Assembly (NCBI RefSeq): GCF_030506255.1
Contig: NZ_CP113431.1
Span: 372,001 to 436,000 of the forward strand
Length of the DNA stretch: 64,000 bases
From: Nocardioides sp. Arc9.136
GTDB lineage: Bacteria > Actinomycetota > Actinomycetes > Propionibacteriales > Nocardioidaceae
Direction: 5' to 3'
Both the position numbers and the translations under genes were made by a program. This document shows, piece after piece, positions 53,514 through 63,802 of the stretch. The notes beneath the pieces were generated by a model. That model saw only the letters and a program-made list of their open reading frames with translations. It did no database searches and was not told the DNA's origin. How positions within the stretch are numbered: position 1 is the stretch's first letter; the number at the start of each line of letters is the position of its first letter.

Positions 53514-55972
53514 CCGGGCCCTCCAGCGGCCTGCCCACCGGCCTGCCCCGGGTCGTCGTCGCCGCGCCGTCCACCGGCCAGGGCAAGACCACGATCGCGA
53601 CCGGCCTGATGGCCGCGCTCCGCGCCCGCGGCCTGGAGGTGTCGGGCCACAAGGTCGGCCCCGACTACATCGACCCCGGCTACCACGCCGTCGCCACTGG
53701 CCGGCCCGGCCGCAACCTCGACCCGCACCAGGTCGGCGAGGAGCGGATCCCCCCGCTGCTCCTGCACGGCGCCCGCGGCGCGGACGTCGCGGTCGTCGAG
53801 GGCGTGATGGGCCTGCACGACGGCCGGCTCGGCACCGACGGGTTCGCGTCCACGGCGCACGTCGCCGCGCTCACCCGCACGCCGGTCGTGCTCGTCGTCG
53901 ACGTCTCGAGGATGTCGCGGTCGGTCGGTGCGCTGGTGGCCGGCATGGCGGCGTACGACCCGGCGGTGGAGGTCGCCGGCGTCGTCCTCAACCGGGCCGG
54001 CTCGCCCCGCAACGTCGCGGAGGTGCGCCGCTCGGTGCGGCTGCCCGTGCTCGGCGTCGTGCCGCGCGACGACTCGCTGGCCACGCCCTCGCGGCACCTC
54101 GGCCTGGTGCCGGCCGGCGAGCGGGACGAGGCCGCCGAGCTGGTCGCCCGGCTCGGCGAACGGGTCGCCCAGCACGTCGACCTCGACGCCGTCCTCGACG
54201 TCGCCCGCTCCGCGCCCGACCTCGACGCGGTGCCGTGGGACCCCGCCGCGGAGGTGCGTCGCGTGGCGGCCGCGGGCGAGGAGCCAGTCGTGGCGGTGGC
54301 GGGCGGCCGGGCGTTCACGTTCGCCTACGCCGAGACCGAGGAGCTGCTCGCGGCCGCGGGGTGCCGGGTGGTGCGGTTCGACCCGCTGACCGACCGCTCG
54401 CTGCCGGACGGGACGCGCGCGCTGCTGCTCGGCGGCGGCTTCCCCGAGGTGCACGTGCGCGAGCTGGCCCGCAACACCGCGCTGCTGGCCCAGGTGCGCG
54501 ACGCGGTCCGCGCCGGGCTGCCGACGGTCGGGGAGTGCGCCGGCCTGCTCTACCTCCTCGACGCGCTCGACGACACCCCGATGGCCGGCGTGATCGGCAC
54601 CAGCGCGGCGATGTCCGAGCGGCTCACGCTGCGCTACCCGGTCGCCCGCGCGGTCGGCGACAGCCTGCTGGCGCGGACGGGGGAGGAGGTGCGCGGCCAC
54701 GAGTTCCACCGGACCGCGCTGACCCGGGCCGCGCGCGGCTGGACGCCCGCCTGGGACGTCGACGGGGAGCTGATCGGCGTCGCGTCGCCGACCCTGCACG
54801 CGTCGTACCTCCACGTGCACTGGGCCGGCCACCCCCGGCTTGCCCAGCGGTTCGCCGAGGCGGCGGTCGCCGCGGTGCCGGTCGTCGCGCCGCCCGTCGA
54901 GGACGCCCTCCCCGAGCCGGCCGCGGACACCTCCGAGCGGGCCGAGGTCGACCCGCTGCTGCACCCGCTGGACCACCACGGCGACCGCGAGCTCGGACCC
55001 GGCCTGCTCGACCTCGCGGTCAACGTGCACCCCGAACCCCGGCCCGCCTGGCTCGAGCAGGCGCTGGCCGAGGGCGTGCGGGACTCGACGAGCTACCCCG
55101 ACCCGGCGCCGGCCCGCGCGGCCATCGCCGAGCTGCACCGCCGCCGGCCCGACGAGGTGCTGGTGACCGCCGGCGCCGCCGAGGCTTTCGAGCTGGTCGC
55201 GCGGTGGAAGCAGTGGCGGCACGTGGTCGTCGTGCACCCGCAGTTCACCGAGCCGCACGCCGCGCTCGAGCGGGCCGGGCACCGGGTGACCGTGGTGCAG
55301 TGCCGGCCCGAGGACGGCTACCGGCTGGACCCGGCCGCCGTGCCCGAGGACGCCGACCTCGTCGTCCTCGGCAACCCGACCAACCCCACCGGCGTGCTGC
55401 ACCCCGCCGCCGACATCCTCCGGCTGCGCCGCCCGAAGCGGGTGGTGCTCGTCGACGAGGCGTTCATGGACACCGTCGCGGGCGAGCGCGAGTCGCTGGC
55501 CCGCGACCGGCGCCGCGGGCTGCTCGTCGTCCGCAGCCTCACCAAGCACTGGTCGCTGCCGGGCATCCGCGCCGGGTACGTCGTCGGCAGCGAGCGCAGC
55601 ATCGCCGGCCTCGAGGCGCGGCAGGTCCCGTGGTCGGTCTCGACCCCCGCGATCAGCGCCGCGGTCGCCTGCACCGGCCCGAGCGCGCTCGCCGAGGCCG
55701 CGCGGCGCACCGCCCGGATCGCGCAGTGGCGGGCGCACCTGCTCGCCGGCCTCGGCGCGCGGGGCGTGGAGGTGGTCGGCTCGGAGACGTCGTTCGTGCT
55801 GGCCCGGGTGGGCGAGGGGGCGCGGGAGGCACTGCGCGAGCGCGGGATCGCGGTACGCCGCGCGGACACGTTCCCCGGCCTCGACGGCGGCTGGGTGCGG
55901 ATCGCCGTACGGCCGCCGGCCACCACCGACCTGCTGCTCGAGGCGCTGGACGCCGTGTCCGCGCCGGCATGA
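53510..55972 (+). CDS. Fused cobyrinic acid a,c-diamide synthase and CobC-type aminotransferase (CobB-CobC)
   Basis: An 820-residue fusion. The CobB part (about 1-460) has the P-loop APSTGQGKTTIATGLMAALR, HKVGPDYIDPGYH, and the glutaminase Cys343 in GECAGLLYLL. After an acidic linker, the CobC part (about 480-820) is a class I/II PLP enzyme: NPTNPTGVLHP, VLVDEAFMD and SLTKHWSLPGIRAGY with Schiff-base Lys679. CobB amidates the a and c side chains using glutamine; CobC-like enzymes make (R)-1-amino-2-propanol phosphate from threonine phosphate. GTG 53510 overlaps cobO. Confidence 0.92.
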   Translation: MTGPSSGLPTGLPRVVVAAPSTGQGKTTIATGLMAALRARGLEVSGHKVGPDYIDPGYHAVATGRPGRNLDPHQVGEERIPPLLLHGARGADVAVVEGVMGLHDGRLGTDGFASTAHVAALTRTPVVLVVDVSRMSRSVGALVAGMAAYDPAVEVAGVVLNRAGSPRNVAEVRRSVRLPVLGVVPRDDSLATPSRHLGLVPAGERDEAAELVARLGERVAQHVDLDAVLDVARSAPDLDAVPWDPAAEVRRVAAAGEEPVVAVAGGRAFTFAYAETEELLAAAGCRVVRFDPLTDRSLPDGTRALLLGGGFPEVHVRELARNTALLAQVRDAVRAGLPTVGECAGLLYLLDALDDTPMAGVIGTSAAMSERLTLRYPVARAVGDSLLARTGEEVRGHEFHRTALTRAARGWTPAWDVDGELIGVASPTLHASYLHVHWAGHPRLAQRFAEAAVAAVPVVAPPVEDALPEPAADTSERAEVDPLLHPLDHHGDRELGPGLLDLAVNVHPEPRPAWLEQALAEGVRDSTSYPDPAPARAAIAELHRRRPDEVLVTAGAAEAFELVARWKQWRHVVVVHPQFTEPHAALERAGHRVTVVQCRPEDGYRLDPAAVPEDADLVVLGNPTNPTGVLHPAADILRLRRPKRVVLVDEAFMDTVAGERESLARDRRRGLLVVRSLTKHWSLPGIRAGYVVGSERSIAGLEARQVPWSVSTPAISAAVACTGPSALAEAARRTARIAQWRAHLLAGLGARGVEVVGSETSFVLARVGEGAREALRERGIAVRRADTFPGLDGGWVRIAVRPPATTDLLLEALDAVSAPA

Positions 55973-56979
55973 GCCGGTCCCGGGCGGTCGGGCTGCTGCT
56001 CGGCTTCGCCGCCGACCGGCTGCTCGGCGACCCGCGGCGCGGCCACCCGGTGGCGGCGTTCGGCCGGGTGGCGCGCGGCCTGGAGCACCGGCTGCACGGC
56101 GACTCGCGGCTGCGCGGGACCGTCCACACGGCCGTCCTCGTCGGCGGGTGCGCCGGCATCGGCGTGGCCGTCGAGCACGCCACCGGCGGCCGGCCCCTCC
56201 TGCACGCCGCCGCCACCGCGGCGGCGACCTGGACCGTGCTGGGCGGGCGCACCCTCGAGCGGGAGGCGCTGGCCGTGCACGACCTGCTCGCGGCCGACGA
56301 CCTGCCCGCGGCCCGGCAGCGGCTCACCCACCTCGTCGGCCGGGATCCCACCGGCCTGCCGGCCGACGAGGTCGCCCGCGCCGTCGTCGAGTCGGTCGCG
56401 GAGAACACCTCCGACGCCGTCACGGTCCCGCTCGTCTGGGGCGCCGTCGGCGGGGTGCCCGGCCTGCTCGCGCACCGCGCCGCCAACACCCTCGACGCGA
56501 TGGTCGGGCACCGCACCGCCCGCTACGAGCGGTTCGGCTGGGCCTCGGCGCGCCTCGACGACGTGCTGGGGCTGCCGGGGTCGCGGTACGCCGCCCTCTG
56601 CGTGCTCGCCGCCGCGCCGTCGCGGGCCGGCGAGGCGTGGCGGGCCTGGCGGCGCGACGCCGCGGCCCACCCCAGCCCCAACGCCGGCGTCGTCGAGGCG
56701 TCGTTCGCGGGGTCGCTGGGGGTCACCCTCGGCGGCACCAACCGGTACGGCGACCGCGTCGAGCACCGACCGGTGCTGGGCTCGGGGCGGCCCGTGCGGC
56801 CGGGCGACGTGCCGCGCGCCACCGCGCTCGCGCGCCGGGTCGACCGGCTGGCGGCGGTGGTCGCGGCCGGGGCGGTCGGCGCGGCGGGCGCGGTCGTGTG
56901 CCTGCGGACGCGACGGGGCGCGTCGTGGGGCACACGACCCCTCCCCGGCCGGCGGCTCAGGGAGCGAGCGCCCGGGTGA
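55969..56979 (+). CDS. cobD: Adenosylcobinamide-phosphate synthase (CobD/CbiB)
   Basis: A 336-residue CobD/CbiB membrane protein that joins the aminopropanol arm to adenosylcobyrate. Family blocks: GFAADRLLGDPRRGHPVAAF at the N-terminus, ESVAENTSDAVTVPLVWGAV and HRAANTLDAMVGHRTARYE, with several hydrophobic helices. ATG 55969 overlaps the CobB-CobC stop, and the CobC domain makes its substrate. The last 23 bp overlap the convergent flavoprotein gene. Confidence 0.94.
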   Translation: MSRSRAVGLLLGFAADRLLGDPRRGHPVAAFGRVARGLEHRLHGDSRLRGTVHTAVLVGGCAGIGVAVEHATGGRPLLHAAATAAATWTVLGGRTLEREALAVHDLLAADDLPAARQRLTHLVGRDPTGLPADEVARAVVESVAENTSDAVTVPLVWGAVGGVPGLLAHRAANTLDAMVGHRTARYERFGWASARLDDVLGLPGSRYAALCVLAAAPSRAGEAWRAWRRDAAAHPSPNAGVVEASFAGSLGVTLGGTNRYGDRVEHRPVLGSGRPVRPGDVPRATALARRVDRLAAVVAAGAVGAAGAVVCLRTRRGASWGTRPLPGRRLRERAPG

Positions 56980-57967
56980 TCTCGGCGGCCGGTGCGGAGC
57001 GGGCGCTCCGGTAGCCGGTGCCGGCCCACAGGTGCGCCACCTGGACGTCGCCGGCCGCGACCGCGGCCGCCCGCAGGGGAGCGGTGAGGTGGTGCAGGTG
57101 CGGGTAGCCGGCCGGGGCGTCCGCGTGGTCGGCCATGAAGCGGTTCGCCAGGCCGCGGGCCCACCGGCCCGTGAACGCGCGGGTGACCCGGGTGCCGGTC
57201 GGCTCCGGGCCGGTCAGGGCGGCGCGGTGCAGCGGGTGGGTGCCGGCCTCGTCGGCGAGGAGGTACGCCGTCCCGGCCTGGCCGGCGACCGCGCCGAGCC
57301 GCAGGACGGCCTCGACGCCGGCCGCGTCGACGAGGCCGCCGGCCGCGACCACGGGCACGTCGACCGCCGGAACCACCTCGGCCAGCAGGTCGAGCAGCGG
57401 GGTGCCGTCGGGTGCCGCGTCGGGGTCCCACCGGCCGCGGTGGCCGCCCGCCGCCGGTCCCTGCACGGCCAGCGACGCCGCCCCGCGGCGTACCGCCTCC
57501 CGGGCCTCGGCCGGCGTCGTGACCGTCACCATCGCGTGCACCCCGTGCTGCCGCAGCCGCGCCAGCACGTCGGCACCCGGGCACCCGAACGTGAACGAGA
57601 CGACCTCGGGGCGCACGTCGAGCACCAGGTCGAGCTTCGCCTCCCGGTGGTCGTCGTCCCAGCGGGGCGTGCCGAGGTCGACGCCGAGCCGGCGGGCCTC
57701 CGGCTCCAGGGCGCGGCGGTAGGCCGCCAGCGCGGCCGGGTCCGCGGCGTACGGCTCGACGAGGAAGAGGTTGAGCCCGACGGGGGCCGAGGTGGCGCGG
57801 CGCGCCTCGGCCACCTGCGCCGCGACCTGGTCGGGGGTGCGGTAGCCGGCGGCCAGGAACCCCAGCCCGCCCGCCCCGGAGACCGCCGCGGCCAGCGCGG
57901 GGGTCGAGGGCCCGCCCGCCATCGGCGCCGCCACGACGGGGACGTCGAGGTCGCGCAGGTCGAGCAC
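56957..57967 (-). CDS. NAD(P)H-dependent flavin oxidoreductase / nitronate monooxygenase family
   Basis: A 336-residue TIM-barrel flavoprotein. VVAAPMAGGPSTPALAAAVS is the FMN-site opening, GCPGADVLARLRQHGV and QGPAAGGHRGRWDPDA include the catalytic-histidine region (AGGHRG), and PVVAAGGLVDAAGVEAVLRL the phosphate-binding loop. It oxidises alkyl nitronates or acts as an enoyl reductase-like enzyme. Monocistronic, convergent with cobD; no link to cobalamin synthesis is evident. Confidence 0.9.
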   Translation of the reverse strand: MLDLRDLDVPVVAAPMAGGPSTPALAAAVSGAGGLGFLAAGYRTPDQVAAQVAEARRATSAPVGLNLFLVEPYAADPAALAAYRRALEPEARRLGVDLGTPRWDDDHREAKLDLVLDVRPEVVSFTFGCPGADVLARLRQHGVHAMVTVTTPAEAREAVRRGAASLAVQGPAAGGHRGRWDPDAAPDGTPLLDLLAEVVPAVDVPVVAAGGLVDAAGVEAVLRLGAVAGQAGTAYLLADEAGTHPLHRAALTGPEPTGTRVTRAFTGRWARGLANRFMADHADAPAGYPHLHHLTAPLRAAAVAAGDVQVAHLWAGTGYRSARSAPAAEITRALAP

Positions 57968-58093
57968 CCGGCCACGGTACGCAGCGCGGGCGGGTCGTCG
58001 CCACCGTCCAGACCGAAGCGCCCGTCTAGTCCGGCACGAGCGTGACGCACGTCGCGGTTTGTGGCCGGTGGGACCGGTGTGCTTTATTCACGC

Positions 58094-58106
58094 TGAACGC
58101 GGTTCA
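58094..58106. promoter_or_regulatory. Candidate operator upstream of ABC transporter operon
   Basis: TGAAC-GCG-GTTCA is a 5-bp exact inverted repeat 54 bp before the substrate-binding protein start, preceded by TTTATTC, an AT-rich patch unusual for this DNA. Short; suggestive only. Confidence 0.3.
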
Positions 58107-58159
58107 CTGTGACTAAACAGTCCTTCGCAGTGGGGCCGTCCTCCTCCGAAGGGATCGAT

Positions 58160-59773
58160 ATGTCTCGTCACCTCAGCGTGGGCCGCGGTGCTCGCATCGC
58201 CGTCGCCGCGGTCGTGTCCGCCGCCCTGACCGCCGGCTGCTCGGCCGGCGGCAGCGACGGCTCGTCGGGCGGCGGTGGCGGGAGCGACACGCTCACCGTC
58301 AACACCTCGTTCGTCATCAAGAACATCGACCCGGCGATGGAGTACGAGGCGACCGGCGCGCTGACCGTGAACGCGCTCTACGACACGCTGGTGACCTTCG
58401 AGGGCTCCGACGTCGGCGAGCCGGTGGGCGAGCTGGCCGAGTCGTTCGAGGCCTCGGACGACGCCACGACGTTCACCTTCAAGCTGCACGAGGACGCGAC
58501 GTTCTCCGACGGCACCCCGGTCACCGCCGAGGACGTCGTCTTCAGCCTCAACCGCCTCAAGAACCTCAAGGGCAGCCCGTCGGTCATCGTCGCCGGGATG
58601 AGCTTCGAGGCCACCGACGAGTCGACCGTCGTGGTGACCAGCGACGAGCCGAACCCCAACGTGCCGACCATCCTGGCCATGCCGTCGACCGGCATCGTGA
58701 ACTCGAAGGTCGCCAAGGAGAACGGCGCGACCGACGCCGAGGACGCCGCCAAGACCGACTCGGCCACCCAGTACCTCGACCAGAACCCGGCCGGCAGCGG
58801 CCCCTACGTCCTGGAGAGCTTCGACCCCTCCTCGCAGGTCGTGCTCAAGGCGAACCCGGAGTACTGGGGCGAGGCGCCCGAGTTCTCCCGCGTCGTCATC
58901 AGCAACATGGACGTGCAGAACCAGAAGCTGACCGTCTCGAAGGCGACGTCGGCCACCGTCGCGCTCGACCTGTCCGGCTCCTCCCTCGAGGGCCTGCCCG
59001 AGTCGCTGCAGCAGTCCGGTGCGCAGGACACCTACTACTTCCTGACCCTGCACCAGGACCCGGCCGTCGACGAGGTCACCTCGAACCTCGACTTCGTGCG
59101 GGCGCTGCGGGCCTCGATCGACTACGCGGGCGTGGCGAAGCTGTTCGGCGAGAACGCCCAGCCCGCCGCCGGTGTCGTGCCGCCGGCGTTCCCCGGCGCG
59201 CTGGAGGAGGCCGACGCGCAGGTGCAGGACCTCGACGCCGCCGCGGACTTCCTCGACGACGCGGGCCTCGACCAGCCCAAGGTCTCGCTGATGTACCCCT
59301 CGATCACCTACCGCGGCGTGGACCTCGGCACCATCGCCGCCAAGATCCAGGGCGACGCGAAGAAGGCCGGCATCGAGATCGAGCTCAACCCGCAGCCGAT
59401 CGCCGCGTTCCTCGACGCCCAGAGCGGCGGCAAGGTCGCCATGCGCTTCAGCCCGCAGAGCCTGAACTACCCCGTCGCCGCGTCGCTGGTGAACAACCTC
59501 GCGCCCGGGCAGTCGACCGCCGCCACCACCGGCTGGACCCCGGAGCGGGCCACCCCCGAGGCCATCGCCGCGGGCGAGGACGTGCTCGGCACGCTCGACC
59601 CCGAGGCCCAGGTGACGGCCCTGCAGGAGTGGCAGCGCGTCCTCAACGAGGACTCGCCGTACATCCCGCTGGCCTACAACGCCGGCACCGTCGTCGCGAC
59701 CCCCGACCTGACCGGCGCGGAGTACTCGCCCGCCGGCTGGCAGCTCGACGTCGCCGCGGTCGGCAAGAAGTAG
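58160..59773 (+). CDS. ABC transporter substrate-binding lipoprotein (peptide/Opp family 5)
   Basis: A 537-residue family 5 solute-binding protein. ATG 58160 gives a lipoprotein signal with lipobox LTAGC (Cys27), followed by a Gly/Ser linker. NTSFVIKNIDPAMEYEATGA, YDTLVTFEGSDVGEPVGELA and FKLHEDATFSDGTPVTAEDV are family blocks. It delivers peptides, or other small polar molecules, to the permeases that follow. GAAGGG lies at a good distance upstream. The amidohydrolase gene at the far end of the operon suggests the cargo is hydrolysed after import. Confidence 0.92.
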   Translation: MSRHLSVGRGARIAVAAVVSAALTAGCSAGGSDGSSGGGGGSDTLTVNTSFVIKNIDPAMEYEATGALTVNALYDTLVTFEGSDVGEPVGELAESFEASDDATTFTFKLHEDATFSDGTPVTAEDVVFSLNRLKNLKGSPSVIVAGMSFEATDESTVVVTSDEPNPNVPTILAMPSTGIVNSKVAKENGATDAEDAAKTDSATQYLDQNPAGSGPYVLESFDPSSQVVLKANPEYWGEAPEFSRVVISNMDVQNQKLTVSKATSATVALDLSGSSLEGLPESLQQSGAQDTYYFLTLHQDPAVDEVTSNLDFVRALRASIDYAGVAKLFGENAQPAAGVVPPAFPGALEEADAQVQDLDAAADFLDDAGLDQPKVSLMYPSITYRGVDLGTIAAKIQGDAKKAGIEIELNPQPIAAFLDAQSGGKVAMRFSPQSLNYPVAASLVNNLAPGQSTAATTGWTPERATPEAIAAGEDVLGTLDPEAQVTALQEWQRVLNEDSPYIPLAYNAGTVVATPDLTGAEYSPAGWQLDVAAVGKK

Positions 59774-59803
59774 TCCGCGGGCGATGCACGAGACGGAGCA
59801 CCC

Positions 59804-60850
59804 ATGAGCACGCGACCCGTGGCGGCGCGCTGGCGACAGCTCGCCGGCCTGGTGGCCAGGCGCCTCGGCGTCACGCTGGTCCTGCTGGTCGGGGTCACCA
59901 TCGTGACCTTCTCCCTGGTCCAGCTGGTCCCGGGCGACGCGGCCTCGGCGAACCTGTCCGAGGCCGCGCAGGCCGACCCCGAGGTGGTCGCGGCGTACCG
60001 CGACAAGTGGGGCCTCGACGACTCCATCGTCGAGCGCTACCTGACCTACATGGGCAACCTGCTCCACGGTGACCTGAGCGTCTCCCAGGTCGACGGCCGC
60101 TCGGTCGCGACGTCGCTGGGCGACTACGTGCCGGCGACCCTCGAGCTGGCGATCCCCGCGATGCTCATCGCGGTCGTCCTCGGGGTCAGCATCGGGATGC
60201 TCGGTGCGGTCAAGCGCGGTCGCGTGACCGACCAGGTGATCCGCTTCGGCGCCCTGGTCGGGCTCTCCACGCCGTCGTTCTGGCTCGCGATCGTGGTGCT
60301 CTACGTGTTCTTCTTCGTGCTCGGCATCGCCCCCAACGGCGGGCGGCTCAGCCCGCAGTTCGCCCCACCGCCCGAGGTCACCGGGATGTACACCGTCGAC
60401 GCCGCCCTCGCCGGGCAGTGGACGGTGTGGTGGGACGCCGTGCAGCACCTGATGCTGCCGGTCCTCGTGCTGAGCTGCCTGACCGTCGCGATGCTGATCC
60501 GCTTCGTGCGCTCCTCGATGCTCGAGGTGATGCAGCAGGACTACGTCGCCGCCGCGACGGCGAAGGGCCTGCCGCGTCGTACCGTCCTCGGGCGGCACGT
60601 GCTCCGTGCCGGCCTCGCGCCGGTGCTGACCGTCAGCGGCCTGGCCTTCGCCTCGATGCTCTCGGGGACCGTGCTGATCGAGCAGGTCTTCAGCTGGCCC
60701 GGGCTGGGGCAGTACGCCTACCGCAGCGCCAGCAGCCTGGACCTGCCCTCGATCATGGGCGTCTGCCTGCTCGTCGCGCTGATCTACATGCTCATGAACC
60801 TCGTCGTGGACTTCCTCTACGGCGTCATCGACCCGAGGATCCGCGGATGA
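59804..60850 (+). CDS. ABC transporter permease (DppB type)
   Basis: A 348-residue permease with an N-terminal helix (RLGVTLVLLVGVTIVTFSLV), a periplasmic loop with LVPGDAA and YRDKWGLDDSIVERY, and five further helices. The cytoplasmic ATPase-contacting loop (EVMQQDYVAAATAKGLPRRT) is intact. First permease of an Opp/Dpp-type importer; overlaps the second permease by 4 bp. Confidence 0.93.
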   Translation: MSTRPVAARWRQLAGLVARRLGVTLVLLVGVTIVTFSLVQLVPGDAASANLSEAAQADPEVVAAYRDKWGLDDSIVERYLTYMGNLLHGDLSVSQVDGRSVATSLGDYVPATLELAIPAMLIAVVLGVSIGMLGAVKRGRVTDQVIRFGALVGLSTPSFWLAIVVLYVFFFVLGIAPNGGRLSPQFAPPPEVTGMYTVDAALAGQWTVWWDAVQHLMLPVLVLSCLTVAMLIRFVRSSMLEVMQQDYVAAATAKGLPRRTVLGRHVLRAGLAPVLTVSGLAFASMLSGTVLIEQVFSWPGLGQYAYRSASSLDLPSIMGVCLLVALIYMLMNLVVDFLYGVIDPRIRG

Positions 60851-61775
60851 GCGGCCGGACCGCCGACGAGGTGGCACCCGCCCCCGTCGAGACGCTGGGT
60901 CTGCAGGACCCCGCCGTGCAGAAGTCGCTGGCCCGCCGCGGCTGGCTCTTCGCCGGCTCCCGCAAGGCGCTGCGCGACCCGCTCGCGCTGCTGGCGCTCG
61001 TGCTGCTCGTCGGGTGGGTCCTGGTCGCGCTCCTCGCGCCCTGGATCGCGCCGCACGACCCGCTCGAGCAGTCCGGCGAGCTGTACGCCGGCCCCTCCGG
61101 CGCGCACCCGTTCGGCACCGACGAGCTCGGCCGCGACGTCCTCTCCCGGGTCATCCACGGCACCCGGCTCTCGCTGCCGCTCTCGGCCACGATCGTCGCC
61201 CTGGCGCTCGCGATCGGCGGCGTCCTCGGCCTGGTCGCCGGCTACTTCGGCGGCTGGATCGACGAGGTGCTGATGCGCCTGACCGACCTGGTCTTCGCCT
61301 TCCCCCAGATCATCCTGGCGATGGCGGTCACCGCCGCCTTCGGCCCCAGCAGCCGCAACGCGGTGCTGGCCCTGGTGATCGTCTCCTGGCCGGTCTACGC
61401 CCGGGTGGTGCGCTCGGCGGTGCTCAGCATCCGCGGCCAGGACTTCCTGAGCTCCTCGCGCCTGCTCGGCGTCGGGTCGTTCCGCGCGCTGCGCAAGGAC
61501 GTGCTGCCCAACAGCGTCGGCCCCGCGGTGGTGCTGGCCAGCCTCGAGCTCGGCAACGCCACCCTGATGCTCGCCGCGCTGTCCTACCTCGGCCTCGGTC
61601 CGCGGCCGCCGGCGCCCGAGTGGGGCGCGATGATCGCGCTCGGCTCCAACGACCTCGCGTCGTGGTGGGTGAGCGTCTTCCCGGGGCTGGCCATCCTCAC
61701 GGTGGTGCTCGCCTTCAACGTCCTCGGCGACGCCCTGCGCGACCGCCTCGACCCGCAGTCGTGGAGGCGTGCGCG

Positions 61776-61779
<4 letters not shown>
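60847..61779 (+). CDS. ABC transporter permease (DppC type)
   Basis: A 310-residue permease with the N-terminal DppC signature (helix, then HPFGTDELGRDVLSRVIHGT) and the ATPase-contact loop SIRGQDFLSSSRLLGVGSFR. It pairs with the preceding DppB-type permease. ATG 60847 overlaps the upstream stop; its own stop overlaps the next ATPase gene. Confidence 0.93.
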
Positions 61780-62830
<1,051 letters not shown>

Positions 62831-62834
<4 letters not shown>

Positions 62835-63802
62835 GCCTGCTCGACATCGAGGACCTCGAGGTCCGCTACCGCACCCGCGGCCGTGGCACCGTCCACGCCG
62901 TCGACGGCGTCAGCCTGCAGGTGCAGCCCGGCGAGGTCGTCGGCCTGGTCGGTGAGTCAGGCTGCGGCAAGTCCTCCCTGGCCCGCACCGTGGTCGGGCT
63001 CGGCAAGCCCGCGGGCGGCAGCGTGCGCTTCGACGGCCGGCCGGTGCGCCCGGTCGGCTGGCGGCGACGCTCGGACGCCGAGACCCGGCTGCAGATGGTC
63101 TTCCAGAACCCCTACGCCTCGCTCAACCCGCGTCGTACCGTCGGCGACCAGATGCTGGACGGCGTCGCGGCCTCCGTCACCGGGTCCGCCCGCAAGGACC
63201 GCGCCGTCGAGCTGCTCGAGCGGGTCGGCATGTCGGCAGCGGCGATGACGCGCTACGCCCACCAGTTCTCCGGCGGCCAGCGCCAGCGGCTCGCCATCGC
63301 CCGCGCGCTGGCACCGGAGCCGTCGCTGATCGTCGCCGACGAGCCGGTCACCGCGCTGGACGCCTCCGCGCAGGCGCAGGTGATCAACCTGCTGATGTCG
63401 CTGGTCCGTGACCTCGACATGGCGATGCTGTTCATCTCCCACGACCTGACGCTGGTCCACCAGGTCGCGGACCGGACCGCCGTGATGTACCTCGGCAAGG
63501 TCGTGGAGACCGGCCCGACGGAGACGCTGATGCGCGCGCCGAGCCACCCCTACTCCCAGGCGCTGCTCGCCGCGGTCCCGCAGGTCTCCGCGACCCGGGT
63601 GATGCCGACGGTGCTCGCCGGCGAGGTGCCGGACGCCGGTGCGATCACGAGCGGCTGCCGGTTCGCGCCGCGCTGCCGCCACGCGATCGACATCTGCAGT
63701 GCCGAGCCGCCGCTGGTGCGGGTGGGCGGCACCGAGGCGGCCTGCTGGCGGGCCGAGGAGCTCGACATGTCGATCACAGGAGAGGTGGAGAGCAATGCGT
63801 AG
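62831..63802 (+). CDS. ABC transporter ATP-binding protein (DppF type)
   Basis: A 323-residue ATPase: Walker A GESGCGKSSLARTVVG, Q-loop FQNPYASLNPRRTVGDQ, signature FSGGQRQRLAIARALA, Walker B LIVADEPVTALDASAQA, and a C-terminal cysteine cluster (SGCRFAPRCRHAIDIC). GTG 62831 overlaps the upstream stop. Its stop overlaps the amidohydrolase start by 8 bp. Confidence 0.94.
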
